Notes under the pieces: model-generated
Seen by the model: only the letters and a program-made list of their open reading frames with translations
The model's database searches: none
Told to the model about the DNA's origin: nothing
DNA from: CADCVT01 sp036389485
GTDB taxonomy: Bacteria > Actinomycetota > Thermoleophilia > Solirubrobacterales > Solirubrobacteraceae
DNA length: 64,000 nucleotides
NCBI GenBank assembly: GCA_036389485.1
Contig: DASVPR010000035.1
Span: 248,001 to 312,000, forward strand
Reading direction: 5' to 3'
Made by a program: the position numbers and the translations under genes
Shown here: positions 26,642 to 34,731 of the stretch, piece after piece
Numbering within the stretch: position 1 is the first letter of the stretch
Layout of the letters: each line of letters opens with the position of its first letter

Positions 26642-27058
26642 ATGGACGACCTGTACCGCGAGCAGATCCTCGACCACTACAAGCGCCCGCGGAACTGGGG
26701 TCACCTCCGAGACCCCGACCTCGAGTTCGAGGACAACAACCCGCTCTGCGGCGACCAGCTGAAGGTCGAGCTGGCCGTGGACGGCGACGGAACGGTCACC
26801 GACCTGCGCTTCAGCGGCCACGGCTGCGCGATCTCGCAGGCCAGCGCCTCCCTGACCTCGGAGGAGATCGTCGGGATGAAGGTCGACGAGGTCCTCAAGC
26901 TCGACCGCGAGTTCGTCCTCGACCTGCTCGGCATCGACGTCTCGGCGACGCGCATGAAGTGCGCGCTGCTCAGCCTCAAGGTCCTCAAGAGCGCGGCGCT
27001 CGGCGGGGCGGCGGACTGGGAGTCCGACACGCCGCCGTCCGAGGCCGAGGTCCGCTAG
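26642..27058 (+). CDS. sufU: Sulfur-transfer protein SufU
   Basis: 138 aa. The zinc-ligand set is present: NPLCGD (Cys36, Asp38), GHGCAIS (Cys62) and RMKCALL (Cys107). The insertion between the second and third cysteines is the SufU type rather than IscU. Zinc-bound SufU accepts persulfide from SufS. It starts with YREQILDHYKRPRNWG, the family N-terminus. It is the last gene of this SUF block and stops 3 nt before the stop of the opposite protease gene. Confidence 0.95.
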   Translation: MDDLYREQILDHYKRPRNWGHLRDPDLEFEDNNPLCGDQLKVELAVDGDGTVTDLRFSGHGCAISQASASLTSEEIVGMKVDEVLKLDREFVLDLLGIDVSATRMKCALLSLKVLKSAALGGAADWESDTPPSEAEVR

Positions 27059-27061
27059 CGG

Positions 27062-28303
27062 CTACGTCGTCCGGCGGATCGTGCGCCGCACGCGGTAGCG
27101 GTTGCCGTCCGTCGCGAGCAGCACGCCGTTCAGGATGAGCTTGCGGACGCGGCCCTGGCGGATCACGCCGGTCTTCCCGGCGTCGAGCGTGAGCGTCCGG
27201 AGCCGGCGCAGCTTCCCGCGGCGCTTGACCAGCACCTCGACCTGGCAGGCCCGCAGGGTCGCGCCGCGCAGCCGGCAGCCGATCTCCAGCCGGCGGCCCT
27301 TGCGCACCTTGCGGAACACGATCGCCGTGACGTCCTTCGGCGGCGCCTCCGCCGACCCCGCGCCCGCGGGCAGCACCGGCGGCGCCGTCGGCGAGGGCGC
27401 CGGCAGCGGCTCGCTCTGCGGCGGGGCCGGGCCCGGCGAGGTGGCGGTGTTCGCCGCGAGCTGCTCGTCGATCCACGTGCGCAGCGTCTGGCCGGCGGCG
27501 CGCGAGTAGACGCCGTACTGCGTCGGCAGCGCGCAGAACGCGCCCCACGACACGATCCCGACCTGCATGAACGCGCCCGTCGCGTCCTTGGTCATGAGCG
27601 GGCCCCCGGAGTCGCCCTGGCAGGAGTCCTTCGTGCCCTGCGTCTCGCCGGCGCAGATCATCGTGAGCGGCTCGAACTCGCCGATCAGGAACTCGGACGG
27701 ATACGAGAGGTGGCAGTCGGTGTCGTCGACGATCGGGATGTCGACCTCCTGCAGCTCGTCCTGCACCGAGCCGACCTGCGGCGCGTCCGTGCCCCAGCCG
27801 ATAACGCGCGCCGTCACGCCCGGCGCCCAGTAGGGGTCGCGCTCGGCCTGCGTCCCGACGCGGATCGGCGTGCCCTTCGTCGTCGAGTTGCGCAGGTGCA
27901 CGAGCGAGACGTCGTGGCTGAAGAAGAACGGGTCGTGGTAGCTCTCGTGCACGAAGACCTTGTCGGCCTGGATCGTCTCCCCGCCCTCCGAGCGCTTCTG
28001 GGTCCCGATCAGGTAGCGGATCCGCTCGGGCGGGATGACGTCCTCCTCGTCGTCGCCGTCGTTCAGCTCCGTGTGCACGCAGTGCGCCGCGGTCAGGATC
28101 CAGTCCGGGCGGATCAGGCTGGCGCCGCAGCGGAAGCGGTAGCCGGTGTCCTCCTCGCCCTCGTCCTCCGGCGGGTCGTAGTACATCGCCGCCATGTGCG
28201 GATACGCCTGCGTGGCGGGGCCGCCGCCGACGATGGCGCACGCGGTGGCGGGGAGGGCGAGGAGGAACGCGACGACGAGCGCCGCGGGGAGGAGTCTCGA
28301 CAT
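27062..28303 (-). CDS. Secreted trypsin-like serine protease
   Basis: 413 aa, family S1. The triad is His74 (TAAHC), Asp131 (HDVSL) and Ser232 (GDSGGP). Asp226 six residues before the serine predicts Lys/Arg specificity. The signal peptide ends ATACA and the mature protease N-terminus IVGGG (Ile24) follows at once, so signal peptidase could generate the active form with no propeptide. Four further cysteines can form standard disulfides. After a Pro-rich linker (about 295-325) a basic beta-type C-terminal domain follows (VFRKVRKGRRLEIGCRL). It is last in the minus-strand block and may be co-transcribed with the exporter 41 nt upstream. Confidence 0.92.
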   Translation of the reverse strand: MSRLLPAALVVAFLLALPATACAIVGGGPATQAYPHMAAMYYDPPEDEGEEDTGYRFRCGASLIRPDWILTAAHCVHTELNDGDDEEDVIPPERIRYLIGTQKRSEGGETIQADKVFVHESYHDPFFFSHDVSLVHLRNSTTKGTPIRVGTQAERDPYWAPGVTARVIGWGTDAPQVGSVQDELQEVDIPIVDDTDCHLSYPSEFLIGEFEPLTMICAGETQGTKDSCQGDSGGPLMTKDATGAFMQVGIVSWGAFCALPTQYGVYSRAAGQTLRTWIDEQLAANTATSPGPAPPQSEPLPAPSPTAPPVLPAGAGSAEAPPKDVTAIVFRKVRKGRRLEIGCRLRGATLRACQVEVLVKRRGKLRRLRTLTLDAGKTGVIRQGRVRKLILNGVLLATDGNRYRVRRTIRRTT

Positions 28304-28344
28304 GAGGACTCCAACGCCCCGCGGCGCTCCGACTTGCGGTGCGT

Positions 28345-29760
28345 CTACGCGGCGGCTGGCTCCGGGAGGGCCGCGCCGGCGCTCTCGCCGGCGAACCGGC
28401 CGCGGATCAGGGCGACGGAGGCGGCGGCGCCCGCGACGAGGATCAGGCCGCTGACGAGCAGCGCGTCCTTGAAGCCGTCGACGTACTCGACCGGGTTGCC
28501 GCCGAACGCGTGCTCCGCCGGGACCATCGCGCCGAGGAACGCGACGCCGAGGGCGATGCCCGCCTGGCGGAACGTGTCGTTCACGCCGGCGGCCAGGCCG
28601 CTCTGCTCGACCGGCACCGACCCGAGCGCGACCGCGGTCACCGACGGGTTGAACAGCCCGGTGCCGATCATCGCGATGATCGAGCCGGGCAGCGCCGCCG
28701 ACCAGGAGGAGTCCGCGTCGACGACCATCATCATCTGGAACATGCCGGCCGCGACGAGCGTCAGGCCGACGCCGATCATCATCCGCGGGGAGACCTTCTC
28801 GCCGAGCGTCGCTGTCGCGCCGGAGACGACGAACATGATCACGGTGCCCGGCAGGTAGACGAGGCCCGCCTCGATCGCGCTCAGCCCCAGCACCTGCTGG
28901 AGGTAGAGCGTGATGTAGAGGAAGATCGCGAAGAACGAGGACGAGATCGCGAAGGCGGCCACCTGCGCGCCGGTGAACGCGCCGTTCTTGAACATGCGCA
29001 TCGGCAACATCGGCTCGCGCGTCGCCAGCTCGAACCGGACGAACGCCGCCAGCAGCGCCACGGCGCCGGCCAGCTCGCCGAGGATCAGCGCGCTCGTCCA
29101 GCCGTCCTCGTTGCCGCGCAGCAGCGCGAGGACGAGCAGGAACAGGCCGCCGGTGAGCAGCGCCTGGCCGCCCCAGTCGATCCGGCGTGCCTTCGGGTCA
29201 CGCGACTCGACCACGAACCTGTGGGTGATGACGATCGCGGCCAGGCCGATCGGGATGTTGATCAGGAAGATCCACTGCCAGTCGAGGCCGCTGGTCAGCG
29301 CGCCGCCGACGAGCGGGCCGACGGCGAACGAGCCGCCGATCGCGGCGCCGTAGGCGGCGAGGGCGCCCGCGCGCTCCTTCTCGCCCGGGAACGCCTGCGC
29401 GAGCAGCGCGAGCGAGACGGCGAACATCACGGCCGCGCCGAGACCCTGGACCGCCCGCGCGCTGTTCAGGAACACGATGTCCTGGGCCAGCGCCGCGGCC
29501 CCGGACGCGAGCGTGAAGACGGTCAGCCCGCCGAGGAACATCCGCTTGCGGCCGAGCCGGTCGGCGAGAGCACCCGCGGTCAGCACGACGCTCGCGAGCG
29601 CGAGCGTGTAGGCGTCGACGACCCACTGCAGGCCGCTCAGCCCGGTGTCGAGATCCTCGGCGATCCGCGACAGCGCGGTGTTCACGACCGCGATGTCGAG
29701 CATGAGCATCGCCGTGGCGGCGAGGACCACGACGAGGGTCCAGCGCTGGGTCCGTGTCAT
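28345..29760 (-). CDS. DHA2-type MFS exporter
   Basis: 471 aa with about 14 membrane helices. N-terminal MLMLDIAVVNTAL (motif D1-like), motif A GALADRLGRKRMF and motif C GPLVGGAL place it in the EmrB/QacA DHA2 group. The start is preceded by GAGGAGA. It is downstream of the LodB-like gene with 40 nt between, including a CCGGAA/TTCCGG hairpin, so it may be the third gene of the lodA-lodB transcript. The substrate is unknown; export of an amino-acid-derived product or a toxic compound is inference from position only. Confidence 0.9.
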   Translation of the reverse strand: MTRTQRWTLVVVLAATAMLMLDIAVVNTALSRIAEDLDTGLSGLQWVVDAYTLALASVVLTAGALADRLGRKRMFLGGLTVFTLASGAAALAQDIVFLNSARAVQGLGAAVMFAVSLALLAQAFPGEKERAGALAAYGAAIGGSFAVGPLVGGALTSGLDWQWIFLINIPIGLAAIVITHRFVVESRDPKARRIDWGGQALLTGGLFLLVLALLRGNEDGWTSALILGELAGAVALLAAFVRFELATREPMLPMRMFKNGAFTGAQVAAFAISSSFFAIFLYITLYLQQVLGLSAIEAGLVYLPGTVIMFVVSGATATLGEKVSPRMMIGVGLTLVAAGMFQMMMVVDADSSWSAALPGSIIAMIGTGLFNPSVTAVALGSVPVEQSGLAAGVNDTFRQAGIALGVAFLGAMVPAEHAFGGNPVEYVDGFKDALLVSGLILVAGAAASVALIRGRFAGESAGAALPEPAAA

Positions 29761-29794
29761 TGGAGTCTCCTCGGGTTCATGTCGCGAGGAGCAT

Positions 29795-29812
29795 CCGGAA
29801 TCACGGTTCCGG
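29795..29812 (-). terminator. Hairpin overlapping lodB-like stop
   Basis: CCGGAA (29795-29800) and TTCCGG (29807-29812) pair perfectly around a 6-nt loop, overlapping the stop codon of the flavoprotein gene. It could attenuate transcription into the exporter or only stabilise the mRNA end. Confidence 0.35.
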
Positions 29813-30934
29813 TGGCATCGGGGATCCCCCTGAACCTTTCCCTGCGAATCCCCCTGAAGTGACGAGGTTCACACGCCGGGCCCAGAACGGCCGGTCCCGC
29901 CAGCGCCACTCGAACGCGTAGCCCTGGCGGCGGTTGTGGTCGTAGGCGGCGGCGACCGGCGCGACCCGTCGGGCGTGCGCGAGGAGCGCGTCGGCGTCGC
30001 CGGCGAGCCAGCCGTCGACCGCGCGGCCCGCGGATTGCCCGGTGTAGAGCGCGGTGACCATCCCCTGCGAGGAGAGCGGGTCGCAGGCGATCGCCGCGTC
30101 GCCCGCCGCCGCCCAGCCCTCGCCGGCGAAGGCGCTCAGCAGCGCGCCGTGGGCGGCGGTCGTGGCCGGCGGCCCGTCCGGCCGCGCGGGCACCGCGATG
30201 AGCTCGGTCTTCTCGAGCGCGGCGGCGAAGCCGCGGGCGGTCCGCAGCTCGGGCCGGACGAGGTCGGCGTCGGTCAGGAACGCGACGACGCGCCGGCCGC
30301 CGGGCACGAGCGCCGCGTACCACCAGCCGTCCTCGACGCCGCGCAGGATCGTCCGCGCGTCGGCGTCGCGGGGGTCGCGGGCCGGGACCGTCGCGTGCAG
30401 CGCGACGAGCCGGTCGAGCCGCCGCCGCCGCGCGCCGAGCACCCGCGCGAGCGCCGCCCGGCGGCCGGTGGCGTCGACGAACGCACGGGCGTCGACGGAG
30501 CGGCCGCCGCAGTCCAGCCGCCACGGCGACGGCCCGGCCGTCAGCCGCGCGGGCGTGCGCAGCGCGACCTCGGCCCCCGCGTCCCGGGCGGCGTCGCGCA
30601 GCGCGGCCTCGAGCGCGACGCGGTCGACGTGCCAGCCGTGGCCGTTGGGGTCGAACAGGAAGTCGACCGCGTACGGCTCCTCGTCGCCCCACGCCGCCAG
30701 GTTCCCGTACGACGGCAGGTGGCCGCCGCCCTCGACGCGCTCGAGCAGCCCGAGGTCGCGCAGCAGCGGCCGCGCGCCGGGCGGCAGCGCCTCGCCGACC
30801 TTGCGCGAGGATCCGTCGCCCGCCTCGCACAGCAGCACCGACCGGCCCGCGCGCGCGAGCACGATGGCGGCCGCGACTCCGGCGGGGCCGCCGCCCGCGA
30901 CGACGGCGTCGACGCGGGCGTCCGCGCTACGCAC
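29801..30934 (-). CDS. LodB-like FAD-dependent flavoprotein
   Basis: 377 aa, GTG start, overlapping the catalase-LodA gene by 8 nt. Rossmann FAD motif VVAGGGPAGVAAAIVLARAG, RVALEAALRDAA, AFVDATGRR and C-terminal AAAGDAAIACDPLSSQGMVTALYTG, as in the geranylgeranyl-reductase/halogenase-like superfamily that contains LodB. In Marinomonas, LodB is needed to form the CTQ cofactor in LodA and is encoded right after it. The same gene order and coupling here support that role. On sequence alone another flavin oxidoreductase activity is possible. Confidence 0.82.
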   Translation of the reverse strand: MRSADARVDAVVAGGGPAGVAAAIVLARAGRSVLLCEAGDGSSRKVGEALPPGARPLLRDLGLLERVEGGGHLPSYGNLAAWGDEEPYAVDFLFDPNGHGWHVDRVALEAALRDAARDAGAEVALRTPARLTAGPSPWRLDCGGRSVDARAFVDATGRRAALARVLGARRRRLDRLVALHATVPARDPRDADARTILRGVEDGWWYAALVPGGRRVVAFLTDADLVRPELRTARGFAAALEKTELIAVPARPDGPPATTAAHGALLSAFAGEGWAAAGDAAIACDPLSSQGMVTALYTGQSAGRAVDGWLAGDADALLAHARRVAPVAAAYDHNRRQGYAFEWRWRDRPFWARRVNLVTSGGFAGKGSGGSPMPPEP

Positions 30935-33900
30935 GCCTTCCGCCGAACGGCTCCACGCGACGCATGTAGCCGACCGTGTACTCCTCGTCGTCGTGGGGCG
31001 CGGCGTCGACGGCCGCGTCCAGCAGCGCGTCGGCCTCGGCGCCCTCGAGCCCGGCCGCCTCCGGCACGTGCAGGACCCGGCGGCCGCGCCGCGGGTTGAC
31101 GTGGTGCGTCCAGCCCACCTGCGACTCGACGTGCAGCACGCGCGGGAACGCGCCGTCCGCCGGCCCGGGCCGCGCCTCGATCACCCCGAGCTTCCCGAAC
31201 TCGGTGACCATCTCGTTGATCCCCTGCGGGTACTTCCGCGAGAGCCACCGCAGCCAGTAGGCGCGGCGCTCGAACGCCGCCCGGCGCTCGCCGATCGGCA
31301 GCGACTCGTCGACCACGATGTCGTAGTCCCGCTCGGTGAGCACGTCGTTCGGGACGCGGGCGGGCCAGAACGTCGGCAGGTACGGGTCGTACCGCCGCTC
31401 GAAGCCGAGCATCGGGTAGCCGGACAGGCAGCTCGCCGTGTCGCCGTGCCACGGCACCGCCATCCAGCGCGTGATGCTCCCCGGCGACTGCCCGTAGAGC
31501 GGGCCGTCGACGACGGTCACCGCGTCCGGCGTCAGCGTCCTGCCGTAGCTGTCCTCCGGATCGCCGATCGCCCGGTGGCGCAGGCGGAACGGCGCCATGA
31601 ACATCGACGTGTGGCGGATGGGCCACGTCATCTCGCAGCCGGGGTGGAACGCGTCGGCGAGGCAGAACGTCAGCGCGGCGCGGTCGAGCATCTCCGGCTG
31701 GTCGGACACCGGCAGCTCGTCGACCGCGCGGGGCGGCGGCGTGTCGAGGTCGAGGTCCGCCTCGAAGTGCCCGGCCGCCCAGCGCTCGAGCAGCCGCAGC
31801 TGGGTCTGGCTCAGCGTGATGTGCTGGCGCACGGTGATCGGCGGCTGGGTGCTCATCGAGTCGCCGTAGATCCACGGCCACGGCAGCGGCGACACGCCGT
31901 CGCGCTCCCAGTCGCGGAACGCGTTCCAGATCTGCTGGCGCAGCTCGTGGTGCTCGCTCGAGTCGCTGGCGAGCTTGTCCAGGTACGCGCGGTCGAGGAA
32001 GTCCTCGCGGCCGCCCCAGCCGTACTTCGTGGCGAAGCCGTGGTTGACCCACTGCAGGTTCGCGAGCCGCTGGAGGATCGGCAGCACGTGCTCGGTGAAC
32101 GACACGCGGTCGGGGAACGGGATCCACCCGCAGCGGACGTAGGCGTCGTACAGCAGGTCGTACATCGTCCGCACCGTGACGATGTCCGGCCCGTAGTTCG
32201 GCGGGGCGGTGATCACCCAGGCGGGGTCGACCGGGATCCGCCGGCCGTCCACGGTGACCTGCGCCGTGACCGGCCCGTCGGATACGTCGTCGTGCCACTT
32301 GTCGTTGTTGGCGAAGTCGGTCAGGCGCGACCCGTCGCTCGACGCCGCCACGCCGTGCCCGCCGAGGAAGAGCAGCCGGCCCGCCTCGTCGGTGCGCAGC
32401 TCGCCCAGCAGGACCTTCTCGCCCATGAACGTCCCGCCGTCGAAGCGGTACTGCGGGCCGTGCTCGTTCGCGCCCGAGATCGTCCGCGAGCCGCCGTCGA
32501 TCGTGAGCGAGGCGCGATCGGCGCCCGTGACGTCGGCGTTGCGCAGCGTCGTCGGCGTCTGGCGCGGGTCGCGCGCCTCGGGGATGTCGAGCGCGATCTG
32601 GAACCCGTACCACGCGGCCTTGGCGTTGGCGACGTGCACGCTCCACTCCACCTCGGCGTTGTCGGGCGTCAGCTCGGCGACGGCCTCGCCGGCCGCGTTG
32701 TAGCCGTAGACGCGGAAGCGCGCGGCCTGGCGCTTCAACGCGCCGGTGCGGTCCTTGTACGAGCCGGGCGCGAGCGGCTCCGGCCGGTCCACCTCGGGGC
32801 CGACGAAGAAGTCGCGCCTGCTGTTGCCGACGCGCGCGATGCCGATCGCCGGGTGGATCTTGGCGCGCACGATCGTCCGGTCGCGGCCCCGCGGGTCCAC
32901 CTCGATCGCCCGCGGGTCGGCCGGCTCCTCGAGCGGGACGCCGTTGAGCTCGCGGCGCCGCTCGGCGGCGGCCTGGTACACGACGCGCCGCGCCTGGGCG
33001 ATGCTCCCGACCGGCTCGTGCTCGGCGAGCGCGTGCCACGTGTTGAACGAGAGGTCCTCGCCGTACTCCGCCTGGCCAGGGGCGTCGACGTCCTGGCGCG
33101 GGATGGTCAGCGTCGCGACGTGGACCGGCGCGCTGACGGTCTCCTCCCAGCGCTTCGTCGCGCGGTCGAGCGGCGTGCGCTCGTCGTCGACGGCGAACTG
33201 GACGAGGAAGTGGAACGTCGCGACGCCCTCGAGCAGCCGCGCGCGCAGGTCGGCGTGGAGGTAGTCGGGATCGTCGGTCGAGAGCCCGGGCACGGGATCG
33301 CCGCCGCGGCCGGCGGGCGAGAGCTTGTACTTGACGCGCCGGTCGGGGCCGAACGCGTACGGCAGGCCGCTCCAGTAGTCCGTGGCGAGGACGCTCGGCA
33401 CGACGTGCTGCATAGCGTCGAGGATCTTCGAGGTCTTCGGGTGGGCTCTGAGGTAGGGCCCGTAGTCGCCCTTGACGACGCCCGCGTAGGTGAACTCGCA
33501 GAAGTCCTTCAGCGTGTCGACGAAGAACACGTCGTGGTTCTGCAGCAGGAAGTCGTGCGTGGTCGCCTCGGTGTCCGGCGGCAGGAGCTTCGGGCCGGGG
33601 ACGCCGAAGAGCTTGATCCCGATCCCGCACGTGGACTTCAGGTCCGGGTTCGCCGGCAGCGTGTCGCTCGAGAACCGGATCCAGGCGTCGTAGCGATCGC
33701 CCGCGAAGACGCCGACCCGCAGCTCCTCGGCCAGGTCGGGCCGGACCGTGAACGTCCCGCGGACGATGCCGTGCGGCTTGAGGAACACGGGCCGCAGCAC
33801 CGGCGACTGCCCGCCGCCGATCCGCCGGCCCATGACCATGTCGACGAACATCGTCTTCAGGGCCCCGATCGGGTCCTCTCCGCAATCCGGCGCGGCGGGA

Positions 33901-33941
33901 CCCGGTCGGGCGTCCGACGGCGATCTCAGGTGCTCGAACAC
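30927..33941 (-). CDS. Catalase-like domain fused to LodA/GoxA CTQ oxidase
   Basis: 1004 aa from GTG 33941, chosen because AGAGGA lies 5 nt upstream; a TTG at 33998 would add 19 residues. Residues about 25-320 are a catalase-like heme domain: distal His57 in FLKPHGIVRGTFTV, DAWIRFSS, GIGIKLFGVPG, Asn135 in QNHDVFFVDTLKDF, candidate heme-ligand tyrosines in DYWSGLPYAFG (189/195). Residues about 355-950 are the LodA domain, opening AKIHPAIGIARVGNS. Cys769 (PGCEMTWP) and Trp831 (VPWHGDTASC) match the residues that form cysteine tryptophylquinone in LodA. LodA-type oxidases deaminate amino acids and release H2O2. The fused catalase-like part may remove it. No signal peptide. Exact substrate unknown. 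Confidence 0.85.
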   Translation of the reverse strand: MFEHLRSPSDARPGPAAPDCGEDPIGALKTMFVDMVMGRRIGGGQSPVLRPVFLKPHGIVRGTFTVRPDLAEELRVGVFAGDRYDAWIRFSSDTLPANPDLKSTCGIGIKLFGVPGPKLLPPDTEATTHDFLLQNHDVFFVDTLKDFCEFTYAGVVKGDYGPYLRAHPKTSKILDAMQHVVPSVLATDYWSGLPYAFGPDRRVKYKLSPAGRGGDPVPGLSTDDPDYLHADLRARLLEGVATFHFLVQFAVDDERTPLDRATKRWEETVSAPVHVATLTIPRQDVDAPGQAEYGEDLSFNTWHALAEHEPVGSIAQARRVVYQAAAERRRELNGVPLEEPADPRAIEVDPRGRDRTIVRAKIHPAIGIARVGNSRRDFFVGPEVDRPEPLAPGSYKDRTGALKRQAARFRVYGYNAAGEAVAELTPDNAEVEWSVHVANAKAAWYGFQIALDIPEARDPRQTPTTLRNADVTGADRASLTIDGGSRTISGANEHGPQYRFDGGTFMGEKVLLGELRTDEAGRLLFLGGHGVAASSDGSRLTDFANNDKWHDDVSDGPVTAQVTVDGRRIPVDPAWVITAPPNYGPDIVTVRTMYDLLYDAYVRCGWIPFPDRVSFTEHVLPILQRLANLQWVNHGFATKYGWGGREDFLDRAYLDKLASDSSEHHELRQQIWNAFRDWERDGVSPLPWPWIYGDSMSTQPPITVRQHITLSQTQLRLLERWAAGHFEADLDLDTPPPRAVDELPVSDQPEMLDRAALTFCLADAFHPGCEMTWPIRHTSMFMAPFRLRHRAIGDPEDSYGRTLTPDAVTVVDGPLYGQSPGSITRWMAVPWHGDTASCLSGYPMLGFERRYDPYLPTFWPARVPNDVLTERDYDIVVDESLPIGERRAAFERRAYWLRWLSRKYPQGINEMVTEFGKLGVIEARPGPADGAFPRVLHVESQVGWTHHVNPRRGRRVLHVPEAAGLEGAEADALLDAAVDAAPHDDEEYTVGYMRRVEPFGGRRA

Positions 33942-33962
33942 GCGCTTCCTCTCCACTGCACA

Positions 33963-33976
33963 GCGAACGTGTTCGC
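33963..33976. promoter_or_regulatory. Palindrome upstream of catalase-LodA gene
   Basis: GCGAACGTGTTCGC has perfect 6-bp arms around GT. It lies 21 bp upstream of the chosen GTG, a likely operator or part of the promoter region. Confidence 0.4.
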
Positions 33977-34014
33977 ACCCTAACCCCGTGGCGCCCAACG
34001 CGCCACTTTCTGGT

Positions 34015-34314
34015 TTACGCGGCGGCGGGCAGCGCGAGCGGCTCGGTCTGGGGGCCGCAGGCCTCGACGGCGTCGAGGAGCGCGTCGGCGGTCTCGGCGA
34101 CGAGCCGGTCGCTGTCGACGAGCGTCTCCATCACCTCGTCGAGGTGGTTCAGCGTGGCCTTCGCCTCCTCGTCCGACGCGACGTCCGCCGTGAAGAGCAG
34201 GGCGTCCGCGGCGTCGCGGATCGCCTGGCGCTCGTCGCCGTGCAGCTTGGCCGGGCCGAGCTGCTCGATGAGTGTCATCACGTGCCCATAGGCGCGGGCA
34301 CGGTTCGTGGTCAT
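34015..34314 (-). CDS. 99-aa helical protein, unknown
   Basis: ATG at 34314. Mostly helical: ARAYGHVMTLIEQLG, DERQAIRDAADALLFTADVASDEEAKATLNHLDEVMETLV, RLVAETADALLDAVEACG. No membrane segment or motif. It lies between the catalase-LodA gene and the Rieske gene, divergent from the latter. The composition looks like that of a genuine conserved small protein. No function is proposed. Confidence 0.7.
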   Translation of the reverse strand: MTTNRARAYGHVMTLIEQLGPAKLHGDERQAIRDAADALLFTADVASDEEAKATLNHLDEVMETLVDSDRLVAETADALLDAVEACGPQTEPLALPAAA

Positions 34315-34356
34315 GTCTCGGGAACGCACGTTCGGGTCGGAAGTTGCGCCGCGCAC

Positions 34357-34362
34357 TACTCT
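34357..34362 (+). promoter_or_regulatory. -10 box of leaderless Rieske gene
   Basis: TACTCT ends 6 nt before the GTG at 34369; no Shine-Dalgarno sequence. This would be the promoter of the second SUF block. Confidence 0.4.
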
Positions 34363-34368
34363 CGGCGC

Positions 34369-34689
34369 GTGGCCCCGGAGATCCTCGACGTCTGCGCGCT
34401 GGAAGAGCTGCCGCCGGGGGCGATCCGGCGGGTCGAGTGGGAGGACCTCGAGATTATGGTCGTCAACTGCGGCGGCGAGGTCCTGGCGATGGAGGACCGG
34501 TGCTCGCACGACAACGGCGACCTCGCGGAGGGCGAGCTGCACGCGGACCGGTGCGCGATCGAGTGCCCCCGCCACGGGTCGCTGTTCGACCTCCGGACCG
34601 GGAAGCCGCTCAACCTTCCCGCGTACGTTCCGGTCGAGGCTTTCGAGGTCTCGGTGGAGGACGGGCGGGTCCGGGTAGCCGTGGAGTAG
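34369..34689 (+). CDS. Rieske [2Fe-2S] ferredoxin-like protein of SUF cluster
   Basis: 106 aa, GTG start. Ligands are Cys45-x-His47 (RCSHDNGDL) and Cys66-x2-His69 (CPRHGSLFDL), with the downstream GKPLNLPAYVPVEAFEV typical of small Rieske ferredoxins of dioxygenase type. Such genes are frequent in actinobacterial suf operons, probably giving electrons for cluster assembly. It lies 42 nt before sufB, with a GTGGAG/CTCCAC hairpin across the junction. Confidence 0.9.
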   Translation: MAPEILDVCALEELPPGAIRRVEWEDLEIMVVNCGGEVLAMEDRCSHDNGDLAEGELHADRCAIECPRHGSLFDLRTGKPLNLPAYVPVEAFEVSVEDGRVRVAVE

Positions 34690-34704
34690 AATTCAGACTC
34701 CACC
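34682..34704 (+). promoter_or_regulatory. Hairpin at Rieske-sufB junction
   Basis: GTGGAG and CTCCAC pair across TAGAATTCAGA, covering the Rieske stop codon. The loop also holds TAGAAT, a -10-like hexamer, so this may be an internal sufB promoter or a processing site. Confidence 0.3.
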
Positions 34705-34731
34705 GGTTGGTATTGGAGACGAACGACACGC

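Noticed and set aside
27062..34314. Transposon or integrative element inside the SUF genes
   Set aside because: No transposase, integrase, terminal repeats or target duplication could be seen; only gene order suggests insertion.
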